From positions 3,551,001 to 3,615,000 of the forward strand of contig NZ_CP104002.1 of NCBI RefSeq assembly GCF_029201565.1: a stretch of DNA of 64,000 nt, read 5' to 3'. The translations under genes were made by a program, and so were the position numbers. This document shows, piece by piece, positions 38,320-47,077 of this stretch (positions are counted from its first letter, which is position 1; every line of letters begins with the position of its first letter). Source of the DNA: Devosia sp. SD17-2 (lineage in GTDB: Bacteria > Pseudomonadota > Alphaproteobacteria > Rhizobiales > Devosiaceae). The notes under the pieces were generated by a model. The model had not been told where the DNA came from and ran no database searches. It saw nothing but the letters and a program-made list of their open reading frames with translations.

Positions 38320-39261
38320 ATGATACACGACACCCTCTTCGTTGGCATCGACGTTTCCAAGACGCATCTGGACGTTCATACCCATCCCGCTGGCAAATCC
38401 TGGCGTTGCAGCACTGGACCGGAGGCGCTCGCCGAGCTGACGCAGCGCCTGGCCAGACTGGGGCCGTTGGCCATCGGGCTCGAAGCCTCGGGAGGCTATG
38501 AAGCCCGCGTGGCCGAGAGCCTGCATGCCGCTGGCCTTGAAGTGCATGTTCTAGCCCCGGCGCGGATCCGCAGTTACGCGCGGGGTATCGGCCAATTGGC
38601 CAAAACCGACAAGATCGATGCCGCTCTGATCGCGCGTTATCTGCAGGCCGTGCGCGCCAGCTTGACCCCTTATGTGTCTGATCCGATCCGACAAAGGCTG
38701 AGCGCGTTCACAGCCCATCGGCGGCGGATCGTTGCGGAAAAGAGCGGCCTTGTCAGTCAGCTCGATACCATCGACGAGCCGCTTGTGCGCAGCCTGATCG
38801 AGGAGCGTCTGGCGGCCATCGCCCTGGAGATCAAACGCATCGAAGCGGCCATCACTGCCCTTCTCGCCGACAATCGCCAGCTCCAGCAGCGCCAGGCGCG
38901 GCTGCGGCAGGTGACCGGCGTCGGTCCGGTTCTGGCGATCGCCTTACTGGCCGACATGCCCGAGCTCGGCAAGGTCTCCGCCAAGGTGGCCGCAGCACTC
39001 ATCGGCGTTGCCCCTTATGCCCGCCAATCGGGCGCATCGGATCGCAACGGCCGCTGTCTTGGCGGACGAAAACATCTGCGCGATATCGCCTACATGGCCG
39101 TGCTCAGCGCCATCAAGGTGAAAGACCCCGTTCTCGGCGGCTTCTATCAAAGACTGCGCCTGCGCGGAAAACCCTTCAAACTCGCCATGATCGCAACGGT
39201 GAGAAAACTCATCACAATCCTCAACGCCATCGCCCGACAGGAACCGGCATTCCAACAGTGA
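38320..39261 (+). CDS. IS110-family transposase (recombinase)
   Basis: Protein identical to the transposase at 8151-9092, with the same DEDD and serine motifs. Intact frame. Confidence 0.95.
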   Translation: MIHDTLFVGIDVSKTHLDVHTHPAGKSWRCSTGPEALAELTQRLARLGPLAIGLEASGGYEARVAESLHAAGLEVHVLAPARIRSYARGIGQLAKTDKIDAALIARYLQAVRASLTPYVSDPIRQRLSAFTAHRRRIVAEKSGLVSQLDTIDEPLVRSLIEERLAAIALEIKRIEAAITALLADNRQLQQRQARLRQVTGVGPVLAIALLADMPELGKVSAKVAAALIGVAPYARQSGASDRNGRCLGGRKHLRDIAYMAVLSAIKVKDPVLGGFYQRLRLRGKPFKLAMIATVRKLITILNAIARQEPAFQQ

Positions 39262-39308
39262 TGTCCACGGTTGCTTGTCCGGGCAATCCAGTTCGCGGTG
39301 AGGTGGAT

Positions 39309-39331
39309 CACCGGGACAAGCCCGGTGATGA
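39309..39331. repeat. REP-like palindrome (inverted orientation)
   Basis: ATCACCGGGACAAGCCCGGTGAT; on the opposite strand the loop again reads CTTGT between CGGG and CCCG arms. Confidence 0.7.
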
Positions 39332-39456
39332 CGGTCGAACTGAGATTGGTGGTTGCCGGATAGAGATCCCATAGGGATCAGAGCTGTTTTGCGTCCGTGA
39401 TGCGCCTGAACAATTCCCCCTGGTGCTGCCCCTGCCCCGCACCATCCGCTCCGTCA

Positions 39457-39479
39457 TTGCCCGGCTTGTCCGGGCAATC
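39457..39479. repeat. REP-like palindrome, unoccupied IS110 target
   Basis: TTGCCCGG-CTTGT-CCGGGCAA with the CT core at 39465-39466. It is identical to the rebuilt target of IS110 copy 2 and lies about 190 bp beyond that copy, but carries no element. Confidence 0.8.
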
Positions 39480-39654
39480 CAGTTCACGGTGAGATAGATC
39501 ACCGGGACAGGCCTGTAGGAAAATGGGACGAGTATTGCGATAGAGGAAAATTTGCGCGCGGGGATCGTGCTGGGCGGGATCTCGCGCGGAGTGAGCGGGA
39601 GTGAATCGTTCAGGAGTGCAAGAGCGGCGCCGGTGACACCGACGCCCTCGCCTC

Positions 39655-40425
39655 TCAGGTGTTCGCCCAGCCGGCGTCGACGAGAAAATGCTGGCCGGAG
39701 ATCATGGCGCTGTCGTCGGCAGCGAGGAAAAGGGCCATGCGGGCGCAATCATCGGGAGCGAGCTGGCCCGGCACGGCCTGATGGGCGTCGATGGCCGCGA
39801 TGTCCTCGGGGGTGATCCAGAGATCAAGCTGGCGCTGGGTCATGACGGCGCCGGGCACGAGGGAATTGACGCGTATGCCCGAGCGGCCGAGTTCGCGCGC
39901 CATGGAGCGGGTGAGCCCATGGACTGCGGCCTTGGCGGTTTCATAGATGGGAATAGAGGGCGTCATGATCATCCAGCTGATGGAGCCGAAATTGATGATC
40001 GCGCCACCGCCGGCGGCCTGCATACCGGGGGCGACCGCCTGGATGGCGAAGAAGAAGTGCTTCAGGTTCACCGCGATGCGCTCATCCCAATAGGCGGGGG
40101 TGACCTCGCGCCAGTCGTGGCGCTGGTCGTGGGCGGCGTTGTTGATGAGCGCGCGCGCATCGCCGTGGCTGGCGGCAAAGCCGGCGATAGCGGCCTGAAA
40201 CGCGGCAGTGTCGGTGACATCAGCCGGGGTGAAGAGCACGGACTGGCCGGCGGACTGGAGTTCAGCCGCGAGGGCATGTCCGGCTTCGGCCGCGATATCG
40301 ACGAAACCGACGCGGGCGCCCTGGGCGGCAAAGTTGCGGACGAGAGCCTCGCCGATGCCCGACGCGCCGCCGGAAATGACCACGGGGCGATCCCGCAGGC
40401 TGGGATAGGTGGCGAAGGAGCTCAT
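39655..40425 (-). CDS. SDR oxidoreductase, probable D-xylose (aldose) 1-dehydrogenase
   Basis: A 256-residue short-chain dehydrogenase closely resembling Caulobacter XylB, which oxidises D-xylose to xylonolactone with NAD. It starts ATYPSLRDRPVVISGGASGIGE (residue positions 5-26; TGxxxGIG-type cofactor motif), has LINNAAHDQRHDW, AYWDERIAVNLKHFFFAIQA, the catalytic Ser in INFGSISW and YETAK (YxxxK), and ends FLVDAGW. No other xylose-pathway genes are near, so the sugar is inferred from resemblance only. Confidence 0.8.
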   Translation of the reverse strand: MSSFATYPSLRDRPVVISGGASGIGEALVRNFAAQGARVGFVDIAAEAGHALAAELQSAGQSVLFTPADVTDTAAFQAAIAGFAASHGDARALINNAAHDQRHDWREVTPAYWDERIAVNLKHFFFAIQAVAPGMQAAGGGAIINFGSISWMIMTPSIPIYETAKAAVHGLTRSMARELGRSGIRVNSLVPGAVMTQRQLDLWITPEDIAAIDAHQAVPGQLAPDDCARMALFLAADDSAMISGQHFLVDAGWANT

Positions 40426-40633
40426 CTCTAGCGGTTCCGCGCGTTTATGGGCGATATGAGAGTGATAGCGGCAAGACTGGCGGGCCGCAAGATGGCTTGA
40501 TGTACGTACATCAAGCAGTAAGCAAGAGGGCTTCGCCGCCGTGATCGCAGAGGGGTGATTTGCGGCATGCCGCTAGGTATTGCGCGGCGCTCGGACTATA
40601 TCGGAAGCAGACGCGGTCTATCGGGGCAGATCA

Positions 40634-41182
40634 GTGGCAGAACACACACAAGGCGCTGATCTCAGCGCGCTGGAGCGCGGGACGGACACAGCAACGGCGC
40701 TGGCCTTTTATGACGGTCTACCGGCGGTTGCGATCAAGGACATGCTGGGGCGTTGGCGCGGAGCGGAGCTGCCAACTGGCCATCCGCTCGATGGCCTCCT
40801 TGCCAAGGCGGGCTGGCACGGCAAGCGGTTTGATGACGCTGACGGCGCCCATCCGCTGATCTTTGGCCGGGGCGACGGGTCCCACTTCGCCGTCGATCCG
40901 GCCTGGATCCCGCTGGGGCTGATGACCTCATGGCTTGGCCTCGCGAAAAACCTGGCGAACCCTGGCCTTGTCCGCGCTGCTGCGCTTATTGCCGGCACCA
41001 CAAAACCCAAGGCGCGGCTGCGGATGACTGAGTATCGCGGCGTCGTTTCCGCGACGATGATCTACGACGCGCTGCCGATCAATGATGTGTTCCGCCGGGT
41101 GGATCGGGACACGGTGGTCGGCGCGATGGATATGCGGGGGCATGCTGCCCCGTTCCTGTTCGTGCTCCGGCGCGAGGCGTAA
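40634..41182 (+). CDS. GXWXG/DUF4334 domain protein
   Basis: A 182-residue protein with an N-terminal GXWXG motif region ([20 protein letters not shown]) and a C-terminal DUF4334 region ([31 protein letters not shown]). The fold is thought to be lipocalin-like; the function is unknown. The GTG at 40634 with GGGGC upstream is the most natural start; an 18-codon extension from TTG 40580 is open. Confidence 0.8.
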   Translation: MAEHTQGADLSALERGTDTATALAFYDGLPAVAIKDMLGRWRGAELPTGHPLDGLLAKAGWHGKRFDDADGAHPLIFGRGDGSHFAVDPAWIPLGLMTSWLGLAKNLANPGLVRAAALIAGTTKPKARLRMTEYRGVVSATMIYDALPINDVFRRVDRDTVVGAMDMRGHAAPFLFVLRREA

Positions 41183-41185
41183 AGA

Positions 41186-42511
41186 CTAGCGCAGTTTCTC
41201 GACCGAGGGCGCCATGGTGTGGGGCGTCACGTCGCGCCGTTCGACTTCATCGAGGAGCGCGGTGATCTTGTCGACATTGGCGAGATGGCGCTGCTCCATG
41301 GAGAAGTTGAGGGTGACGTAGTCGCGGCCGGGACAGAAGGTGCAGATGTTGACCTCGGTGTGCCAGGCGCCACAGTAAAGCGGCTCGACCATGCCATGTG
41401 TCATCGGCCCATAGGTGCGGTGCGGGGGCACAAGGGTCAGCACGATGTGCATGCCGCCGTTAAACCGCCAGAAGCGCTTGTTGGGCAGGGCCGGAATGAC
41501 GCGATTGAGCGCGCGCATGGCCTTGAACATGGAATTGACCACCACCTGGAAGGAGGTGATGTCCTTCTGCTCGATGCCGGCCACGGTGTCGTCGACGGCG
41601 CGGACATAGGCGACGAAATCCTCCATCACCTTGAACTTTGCTTCCAGCGCGCGGACGCGGAAGAAATCGTCGTCGGCGCTGTTCCGCTTGGTGTCGAGCA
41701 TGGTGTAGGCGGCGCCGATCACCTTCTTGCTCATGTGCTTTTCTTCACCCTCGCCGTTGAGCGCATGGGTGACGAGGGCGAACATCAGCGAGCGCTGGCG
41801 CACGCCGAGCTTGTTGGCCAGCCGCCGCAGGCGATGGCGCTCGAGGGCGAGGGTCTTGAACCCCCATGGCCGCTCGGGCGGGGCGAGGATATTTGCGGCG
41901 AGGAGATAGATCGCGACCGTCGACCAGCCGCGCACAGCGCTCTTGAGGCGATCAGTCCATGGCAGTTTATTGGATTTGTCGGACTGAACGCCGTGGCCGG
42001 CGGAAGCCGAGCGGGTGAGGAGCGCAGAGTCCGATCCCTCCAGCAGGGCGTGGCTGGAGCGCACCTGCAGAATGGCGGCGCGTCCCTGGGCGTCCGGGCC
42101 ATCGCGGCGGACGGCGGCCATAACGCGGAACAGCGGGAGGTCGTTTCGCTCGAAGATGTCGGTCGACTTGCTCAGCCATTTATCCGGGTAGCCGTCGAAT
42201 TCATCGACGACTTCGACCGAAGTGATCGCATCGAGCAGGTGTTTCGGGAAGGGCTGACCCGGCTGGGCGCCAACGAAACCATGAGTCAGCTGGGGCGCCA
42301 GCGCCACCATTTCGGCCACCATATTGGCCAGGCCGTCCTCATCATAGGAGGTGGTGGAGAAGGCGGTGAAGAACACCGTGTCCCGACCCTGGTAAAGGAA
42401 CCACTGGAAATCAGTGAACAGCGCCTGAGGATTGCGGCGCGTGGCAGCCTGGGCCAAAGTCAGCGCGTCCCCATGGTGCCCGGCAAAGCTTGAAGATGAA
42501 AAACTCTTCAC
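41186..42511 (-). CDS. Putative WS/DGAT-like acyltransferase (condensation superfamily)
   Basis: A 441-residue soluble protein. The segment SSHALLEGSDSALL resembles the HHxxxDG active-site region of wax-ester synthase/condensation-type acyltransferases, with a single His and EGSDS in place of the motif, and later PHRTYGPMTHGMVEPLYCGA recalls the DFG-region strand. I cannot name the substrate. The start is GTG at 42509-42511. It is divergent from hemA across a 348-bp gap. Confidence 0.5.
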   Translation of the reverse strand: MKSFSSSSFAGHHGDALTLAQAATRRNPQALFTDFQWFLYQGRDTVFFTAFSTTSYDEDGLANMVAEMVALAPQLTHGFVGAQPGQPFPKHLLDAITSVEVVDEFDGYPDKWLSKSTDIFERNDLPLFRVMAAVRRDGPDAQGRAAILQVRSSHALLEGSDSALLTRSASAGHGVQSDKSNKLPWTDRLKSAVRGWSTVAIYLLAANILAPPERPWGFKTLALERHRLRRLANKLGVRQRSLMFALVTHALNGEGEEKHMSKKVIGAAYTMLDTKRNSADDDFFRVRALEAKFKVMEDFVAYVRAVDDTVAGIEQKDITSFQVVVNSMFKAMRALNRVIPALPNKRFWRFNGGMHIVLTLVPPHRTYGPMTHGMVEPLYCGAWHTEVNICTFCPGRDYVTLNFSMEQRHLANVDKITALLDEVERRDVTPHTMAPSVEKLR

Positions 42512-42858
42512 GATACGACCCCTCGTACGCCATGCGATGGCTGAGGTGATCTAAGCGCACCTTGCAAATACTGGCAACTACCAGCATGCGGCCCGGTTAA
42601 TACTGTGCGCCCGACAATTAGGCGTGGTGCGCAAGAATGCGGCAGCTTAACGAGCGCAAAAGGTTGGCAGCACAGCCCATTCCGTTTAGAATGAGTCTTA
42701 ATTAGACGCGCTTTTTGGCTCGAACTGGGGCCCTTCCCGGGAAAGCGCGCGCGTCGAATTGACCTATTTCAACGCCTACTCCGGTCGGCTAATTACTCCG
42801 CAGTATACTTGACAGCCCAGACCGTTATCGATCCGGACGCAGGCTCAAAGGACAGTTC
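42512..42858. other. Divergent regulatory region before hemA
   Basis: Apart from the FNR/FixK box at 42759-42772 I see no gene. The region includes CTTAATTAGACG (42689-42700) and a short hairpin CCCTTCCCGGGAAAG. Confidence 0.5.
42759..42772. promoter_or_regulatory. FNR/FixK-type box upstream of hemA
   Basis: TTGACCTATTTCAA fits TTGA-N6-TCAA, the core of the FNR/FixK/FnrL site, with both half-sites perfect. It lies 88 bp before the hemA start. In other alphaproteobacteria hemA is induced at low oxygen through this type of site, so the placement makes sense. Confidence 0.7.
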
Positions 42859-42859
42859 C

Positions 42860-44140
42860 ATGGATTATCGCGGTATTTTCGAGGAAGCAGTGGACACGCT
42901 GCGGTCAGAGAAGCGCTATCGCGTTTTTGCCGACCTCGAACGCATCGCCGGACGTTTTCCGCGCGCCATCTACCGCGACGACGCGGACAATGCGCGCGAA
43001 ATCACCATCTGGTGCTCGAATGACTATTTGGGCATGGGCCAGCACGACAAGGTCGTGAAGGCCATGCAGGACACGGCAGGCGCCATGGGCGTCGGCGCCG
43101 GCGGCACCCGCAATATTTCGGGCACCAACCGCCCGCTGGTCGAGCTCGAGCGTTCGCTCGCCGACCTGCACCGCAAGGAAGCGGCCCTGGTGTTCACTTC
43201 GGGTTTCGTATCCAACGAAGCCGGTATTTCCACCATTGCCCGACTGCTGCCCGATTGCGTGATCTTCTCGGACCAGCTCAATCACGCCTCGATGATCCAG
43301 GGCGTGCGCCAGAGCGGCATGGAAAAGAAGATTTTCCGCCACAACGACGTGGCGCATCTGCGCGAACTGCTCAGCCAGGTGGACCGCAAGCGTCCCAAGC
43401 TGATCGTGTTCGAGAGCGTCTATTCCATGGACGGGGATATCGCCCCGATCAAGGAAATCTGCGACCTCGCCGACGAGTTCGGCGCCATGACCTATATCGA
43501 TGAAGTCCATGCCGTAGGCATGTATGGTCCGCGCGGCGGCGGCATTGCCGAGCGCGACGGCCTGATGGACCGGATTGACGTCATTGAAGGTACGCTGGCC
43601 AAGGGTTTTGGGGTGATGGGCGGCTATATCACCGCCAACCGCGCCATCATCGACGCCGTGCGCTCCTATGCGGCCGAGTTCATCTTCACCACCGCCCTGC
43701 CCCCGGCCCTTTGCGCCGCGGCCCGTGCCTCGATCGAGCACCTCAAGGGCAATGGGCTGGAACGCTCGCTGCACCAGCGCCAGGCCAAGCTGACCAAGGC
43801 CGTCCTGGCCGATGCCGGCCTGCCGGTGATGGATACGGCGACCCATATCGTGCCGCTGATCGTGGGTGATGCGCGCGCGGTGAAAGCCGCCAGCGACATG
43901 CTGCTCGACAAGCACAATATCTATATCCAGCCGATCAACTACCCGACCGTGCCCAAGGGCACCGAGCGCCTGCGCATCACGCCGACGCCGCTGCACACGG
44001 ACGAGATGGTGGCCGAGCTGCGCGATGCATTGGTCAGCGTATGGACAGCCCTCGAGCTGCCGCGCGAAAAGGCCGATGCGGCGCTGACGGCCAACAAGCT
44101 CACCTCGGGCGATCTGACGCTCCCCAATCTGGGCGGCTAG
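42860..44140 (+). CDS. hemA: 5-Aminolevulinate synthase (ALAS)
   Basis: Condenses glycine and succinyl-CoA to 5-aminolevulinate, the first haem step in the Shemin (C4) pathway found in alphaproteobacteria. The 426-residue PLP enzyme starts [20 protein letters not shown], typical for the family, and has the PLP lysine K248 in [26 protein letters not shown] and [18 protein letters not shown] 17-codon upstream extension from TTG 42809 is open but not conserved-looking. Regulation by oxygen through the upstream FNR/FixK box is likely. Confidence 0.95.
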   Translation: MDYRGIFEEAVDTLRSEKRYRVFADLERIAGRFPRAIYRDDADNAREITIWCSNDYLGMGQHDKVVKAMQDTAGAMGVGAGGTRNISGTNRPLVELERSLADLHRKEAALVFTSGFVSNEAGISTIARLLPDCVIFSDQLNHASMIQGVRQSGMEKKIFRHNDVAHLRELLSQVDRKRPKLIVFESVYSMDGDIAPIKEICDLADEFGAMTYIDEVHAVGMYGPRGGGIAERDGLMDRIDVIEGTLAKGFGVMGGYITANRAIIDAVRSYAAEFIFTTALPPALCAAARASIEHLKGNGLERSLHQRQAKLTKAVLADAGLPVMDTATHIVPLIVGDARAVKAASDMLLDKHNIYIQPINYPTVPKGTERLRITPTPLHTDEMVAELRDALVSVWTALELPREKADAALTANKLTSGDLTLPNLGG

Positions 44141-44239
44141 GATTGTTGAGCCGGCCCCAAGGCCGGCGCATCGCAAACATTTTGACGCCCGTTTGACGAA
44201 ATCGCCGAGCGGGCGCAAATTTATCGGATGACGCATCCC

Positions 44240-44378
44240 AAAGACCAGTTCCGACGTTGTGGTTCGCAGCCCTTTCAGGGTGGCAGCTGCTTGCCTATGA
44301 GCCGACGTCGCTGAGCTTCATCAGCCTGTCTTGGAACCTCGGGTAAACCTGCCACCGTCCGGTCGGCAGGTTTTTTGT
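44240..44378 (+). ncRNA. Candidate structured small RNA, possibly 6S-like
   Basis: No ORF fits this gap, but it has RNA features: GTTCC (44248-44252) pairs with GGAAC (44333-44337) as a closing stem, inside it lie GCAGC/GCTGC arms and a perfect hairpin GCTGA-GCTTCA-TCAGC (44310-44325), and a strong intrinsic terminator follows 9 bases later. The sequence CCTATGAGCCGACG and the 3' TGTCTTGGAACC recall alphaproteobacterial 6S RNA from memory; this is unverified. A TTGACG upstream (near 44183) could be a -35 element. Alternatively it is just the hemA 3' region. Confidence 0.45.
44346..44377 (+). terminator. Intrinsic terminator
   Basis: AACCTGCC (44346-44353) pairs with GGCAGGTT (44365-44372), followed by a run of T. 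It ends 16 bp before the GNAT start, so it terminates something transcribed from upstream, either hemA or the candidate RNA. Confidence 0.85.
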
Positions 44379-44392
44379 TTTCGGAACGTCCA

Positions 44393-44854
44393 ATGCCTCC
44401 CCATAGCGTCGCCTTTCGCACCGCCACGTCATCGGACGTGGCCGATATTCACGCCCTCGTGCGGTCTGCCTATTCCAAATGGATTGGCGTTATCGGCCGT
44501 GAGCCAATGCCCATGCTGGTTGACTATAGCGAGGCCATCTCCGCCTTCCGCTTCGATGTTGTGATGGTGGAAGGACAAATGGCTGGCGTCATGCAGACGG
44601 CCAATCGCGACGACCATGTCTGGATCGAGAATATTGCGGTTCATCCCAGCCACCAGGGCCGTGGACATGGCAAGAGCTTTCTCATGCTGGCCGAGCACCT
44701 GGCGCGTCATGAAAAGCTGGAGCGGGTACGGCTGCTGACCAACGCCGCCTTTACGACCAATGTCGCGCTCTACAGCAATTTTGGCTATGCACTCGAGCGC
44801 AGCGAAGAATTCATGGGCGGCAGCACGCTCTATATGTGCAAGTACCTCCACTGA
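44393..44854 (+). CDS. GNAT-family N-acetyltransferase
   Basis: A 153-residue acetyl-CoA-dependent acyltransferase. It has the N-terminal FRTATSSDVADIHALVRSAY, the strand-helix core WIENIAVHPSHQGRGHGKSF (motif A, Q/RxxGxG/A) and the C-terminal NVALYSNFGYALERSEE motif. The acceptor is unknown. I chose ATG 44393; an ATG six codons upstream overlaps the terminator. Confidence 0.88.
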   Translation: MPPHSVAFRTATSSDVADIHALVRSAYSKWIGVIGREPMPMLVDYSEAISAFRFDVVMVEGQMAGVMQTANRDDHVWIENIAVHPSHQGRGHGKSFLMLAEHLARHEKLERVRLLTNAAFTTNVALYSNFGYALERSEEFMGGSTLYMCKYLH

Positions 44855-44987
44855 CCGTGACGATCCATACCTCCTGCGCATGGCTGGGGTGACGGATCGA
44901 GCCCTACAAACCCCGGGCCCGCCGGCCCATCTACACGTCATGGAAGCGATCTGGCGCTGGTGCCGGGTCCCAAGAGAGGAATTTGCA

Positions 44988-45161
44988 ATGAGTACCCTGC
45001 GCAACAGCAAGCTGTTTGCGACGCTTGGTTCGATGGTCGATCTGTTTGGCAGCGCTGCTGCCAGTGCGGCCGCCGTAGAAGCTGGACGGGCACCCAAGGC
45101 AAGAGACCTCCGGACCCTTGGCATTGAGCCGGACGCTTTCCGTCGGATCGGCAAGCTTTAA
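44988..45161 (+). CDS. Small conserved hypothetical protein
   Basis: A 57-residue protein (MSTLRNSKLFATLGSMVDLF ... RDLRTLGIEPDAFRRIGKL) with AGAGGA before the ATG and a terminator about 60 bp after the stop. It resembles a small protein widespread in Hyphomicrobiales, with a central Ala-rich helix and a conserved DLRxLGI tail. Function unknown. Confidence 0.75.
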   Translation: MSTLRNSKLFATLGSMVDLFGSAAASAAAVEAGRAPKARDLRTLGIEPDAFRRIGKL

Positions 45162-45219
45162 GTCCCTGCGCGCAGCCCTGAACTCTCGACAGGGCCTGCA
45201 GCGCAAGCTGCCGAACCCC

Positions 45220-45259
45220 AGCCCGGATGCCGGTCCCTCCCCTGCATCCGGGCTTTTTT
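45220..45259 (+). terminator. Intrinsic terminator
   Basis: AGCCCGGATGC (45220-45230) pairs with GCATCCGGGCT (45244-45254), followed by TTTTT. It serves the 57-residue protein gene. Confidence 0.85.
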
Positions 45260-45477
45260 GTGCTCGTGGGCCTCAGGCCCGGATACCAGCCCTCACCGGC
45301 ATCCGGGCCTCGTGCCGCTGCAGCCCCCCACGCGCGGCACAGGCTTAACAAAGCATTAATCTGGTCACTGCAAAAGCCAACGCGTGCGCCATGGTAAATT
45401 TGCGTCACTGGGCCTGTGTATAAATTTTGTTGGCTATCAGCGATTTACCATGTTCGTAGTTGGACGAATGCAGACAC

Positions 45478-45514
45478 AAAAGGCCCCGGACCGTCTCCGA
45501 TCCGGGGCCTTTTT
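45478..45514. terminator. Bidirectional terminator after tctA
   Basis: AAAAGGCCCCGGA (45478-45490) pairs with TCCGGGGCCTTTTT (45501-45514). It lies just past the tctA stop on the minus strand. Confidence 0.88.
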
Positions 45515-45526
45515 CGTGCGGGTTTG

Positions 45527-47074
45527 TCAGTCTTCGTCGGTGGCCAGTTGGCCAAGGACGGCGCCGCGGCCGCGCAGGCGCATGATCAGCGGCAGTCCGA
45601 CAGCGATTATCGCCACGACATAGAGCACGATCGATATCGGCGAGCTGACAAGCACCGCCGGATCGCCCTGGCTGATGGCGAGGGCGCGACGCAATTGCTG
45701 CTCGGCCATGGGCCCGAGAATGAGCCCGACGACCACCGGCGCGATGGGATAGCCGAAGCGGCGGAGGCCATAGCCCAGGAGACCGAAGGCCAGGAGCAGA
45801 ACCAGTTCGAAGGAAATCCGGACCGGGCCGATGCCCATCGACATGGCGCCATTGGCCCCCAGGGTGCCGAGCGTGGCGAACACTAGAATGCCGCCATAGA
45901 GCCAGGGTTTGGGGATGGTGAGGAGTTTCACCCAAAGCCCGATCAGCGGCAGGTTGAGCACCAGCAGCATGAAATTGGCGACGAGGAGGCTGGCGATCAG
46001 CGCCCAGACGAGAGAGGCGTTGTTGGTGAACAGCAGCGGGCCGGGCTGGAGGCCAAACTGCTGGAAACCGGCGAGCATGATGGCGGCTGTTGCGGTGGTG
46101 GGCAGACCAAGGGTCAGCAGGGGTACGAGCGTGCCGGCGGCCGAAGCGTTGTTGGCCGCTTCCGGACCGGCGACGCCTTCAATGGCGCCATGGCCGAACT
46201 CTTCGGGCTTTTTGGAAAAGCTCTTTTCGGCGCTATAGGAGAGGAAGCTGGCCACGTCGGCGCCGCCGGCGGGCATGGCACCGATGGGAAAACCGATAAA
46301 GGTGCCGCGCAACCACGAGGCCCAGGAGCGCTTCCAGTCCTCAAGCGTCATCCAGACGGAGCCTTTGACGGCCATGACTTGCGCGGCGACCTGTTCGCGG
46401 TCCGACGCGGTTTTGAGCGTCTCGCCAATGGCGAACATGGCGACGGCCAACGTCGTCACCTCGATGCCGTCAAGCAGATCCGGGATGGCGAAAGCCAGAC
46501 GTGTCTGGCCGGTCTGCAGATCAATGCCTATGAGGCCCAGACCAAGGCCGATGAACAGCGCGGTAAGCCCGCGCAGGGCGCTGTCGCCGAAGGCGGCGGA
46601 GACAGTGACGAAGGCCAGCACCATCAGCGCGAAATAATCGGCGGGGCCGAAGGAGAGCGCGAATTTCACCACAGTGGGGGCGATGAAAGCGAGGCCCAGC
46701 GTGGCGATGAGCCCGGCAACGAAGGAGCCGATGGCGGCGGTGGCGAGCGCGGGGCCGCCCCTGCCCTTGCGGGCCATCTTGTTGCCCTCGAGCGCAGTGA
46801 CGATTGAGGCGCTCTCGCCCGGCGTGTTGAGCAGGATGGAAGTGGTGGAGCCACCATACATGCCGCCATAATAAATGCCGGCGAACATGATGAGCGAGCC
46901 AGCCGGGTCTAGCCGATAGGTGACCGGCAGGAGCAGTGCCACGGTCAGCGCCGGGCCAATGCCGGGCAAGACGCCCACGGCGGTGCCCAGGGTGACGCCA
47001 ATCAGGGCGTAGATCAGGTTCTGGACCTGCATCGCGGCCACGAGGCCCTGGCCCAGGAGTTCGAAGGTTTCCAT
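45527..47074 (-). CDS. tctA: Tripartite tricarboxylate transporter large permease TctA
   Basis: The 515-residue large membrane subunit of a TTT-family secondary transporter driven by ion gradients. It has about 11-12 TM helices and the family motifs [40 protein letters not shown] and [20 protein letters not shown]. It is last in the tctC-tctB-tctA operon, three bases after tctB. The substrate cannot be told from the sequence. Confidence 0.93.
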   Translation of the reverse strand: METFELLGQGLVAAMQVQNLIYALIGVTLGTAVGVLPGIGPALTVALLLPVTYRLDPAGSLIMFAGIYYGGMYGGSTTSILLNTPGESASIVTALEGNKMARKGRGGPALATAAIGSFVAGLIATLGLAFIAPTVVKFALSFGPADYFALMVLAFVTVSAAFGDSALRGLTALFIGLGLGLIGIDLQTGQTRLAFAIPDLLDGIEVTTLAVAMFAIGETLKTASDREQVAAQVMAVKGSVWMTLEDWKRSWASWLRGTFIGFPIGAMPAGGADVASFLSYSAEKSFSKKPEEFGHGAIEGVAGPEAANNASAAGTLVPLLTLGLPTTATAAIMLAGFQQFGLQPGPLLFTNNASLVWALIASLLVANFMLLVLNLPLIGLWVKLLTIPKPWLYGGILVFATLGTLGANGAMSMGIGPVRISFELVLLLAFGLLGYGLRRFGYPIAPVVVGLILGPMAEQQLRRALAISQGDPAVLVSSPISIVLYVVAIIAVGLPLIMRLRGRGAVLGQLATDED

Positions 47075-47077
47075 TTT

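Larger units (their letters stand above)
38135..39275 (+). mobile_element. IS110-family insertion sequence, copy 2
   Basis: The same 1141-bp element as at 7966-9106. Flanks joined at the CT core rebuild a perfect palindrome ATTGCCCGG-CTTGT-CCGGGCAAT. Core CT lies at 38133-38134 and 39274-39275. Confidence 0.92.
39276..39654. other. Intergenic region with REP-like palindromes
   Basis: No gene seen. The region holds at least three REP-like units: the right half of the copy 2 target, an inverted unit at 39309-39331 and an intact unit at 39457-39479, each followed by related GGTGAG-ATCACC sequence. The rest is featureless. Confidence 0.6.
45162..45526. other. Intergenic region with terminators
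   Basis: No gene seen. It holds two terminator structures (listed) and another hairpin built from GGCCCGGAT and ATCCGGGCC arms (45273-45309) that repeats the first terminator's stem sequence. A spaced inverted repeat ATGGTAAAT (45391-45399) / ATTTACCAT (45443-45451) surrounds AT-richer DNA. Confidence 0.55.

Noticed and set aside
45391..45451. Spaced inverted repeat ATGGTAAAT / ATTTACCAT
   Set aside because: Only nine bases with a 43-base spacer, not next to a start; could be chance, so not called an operator.
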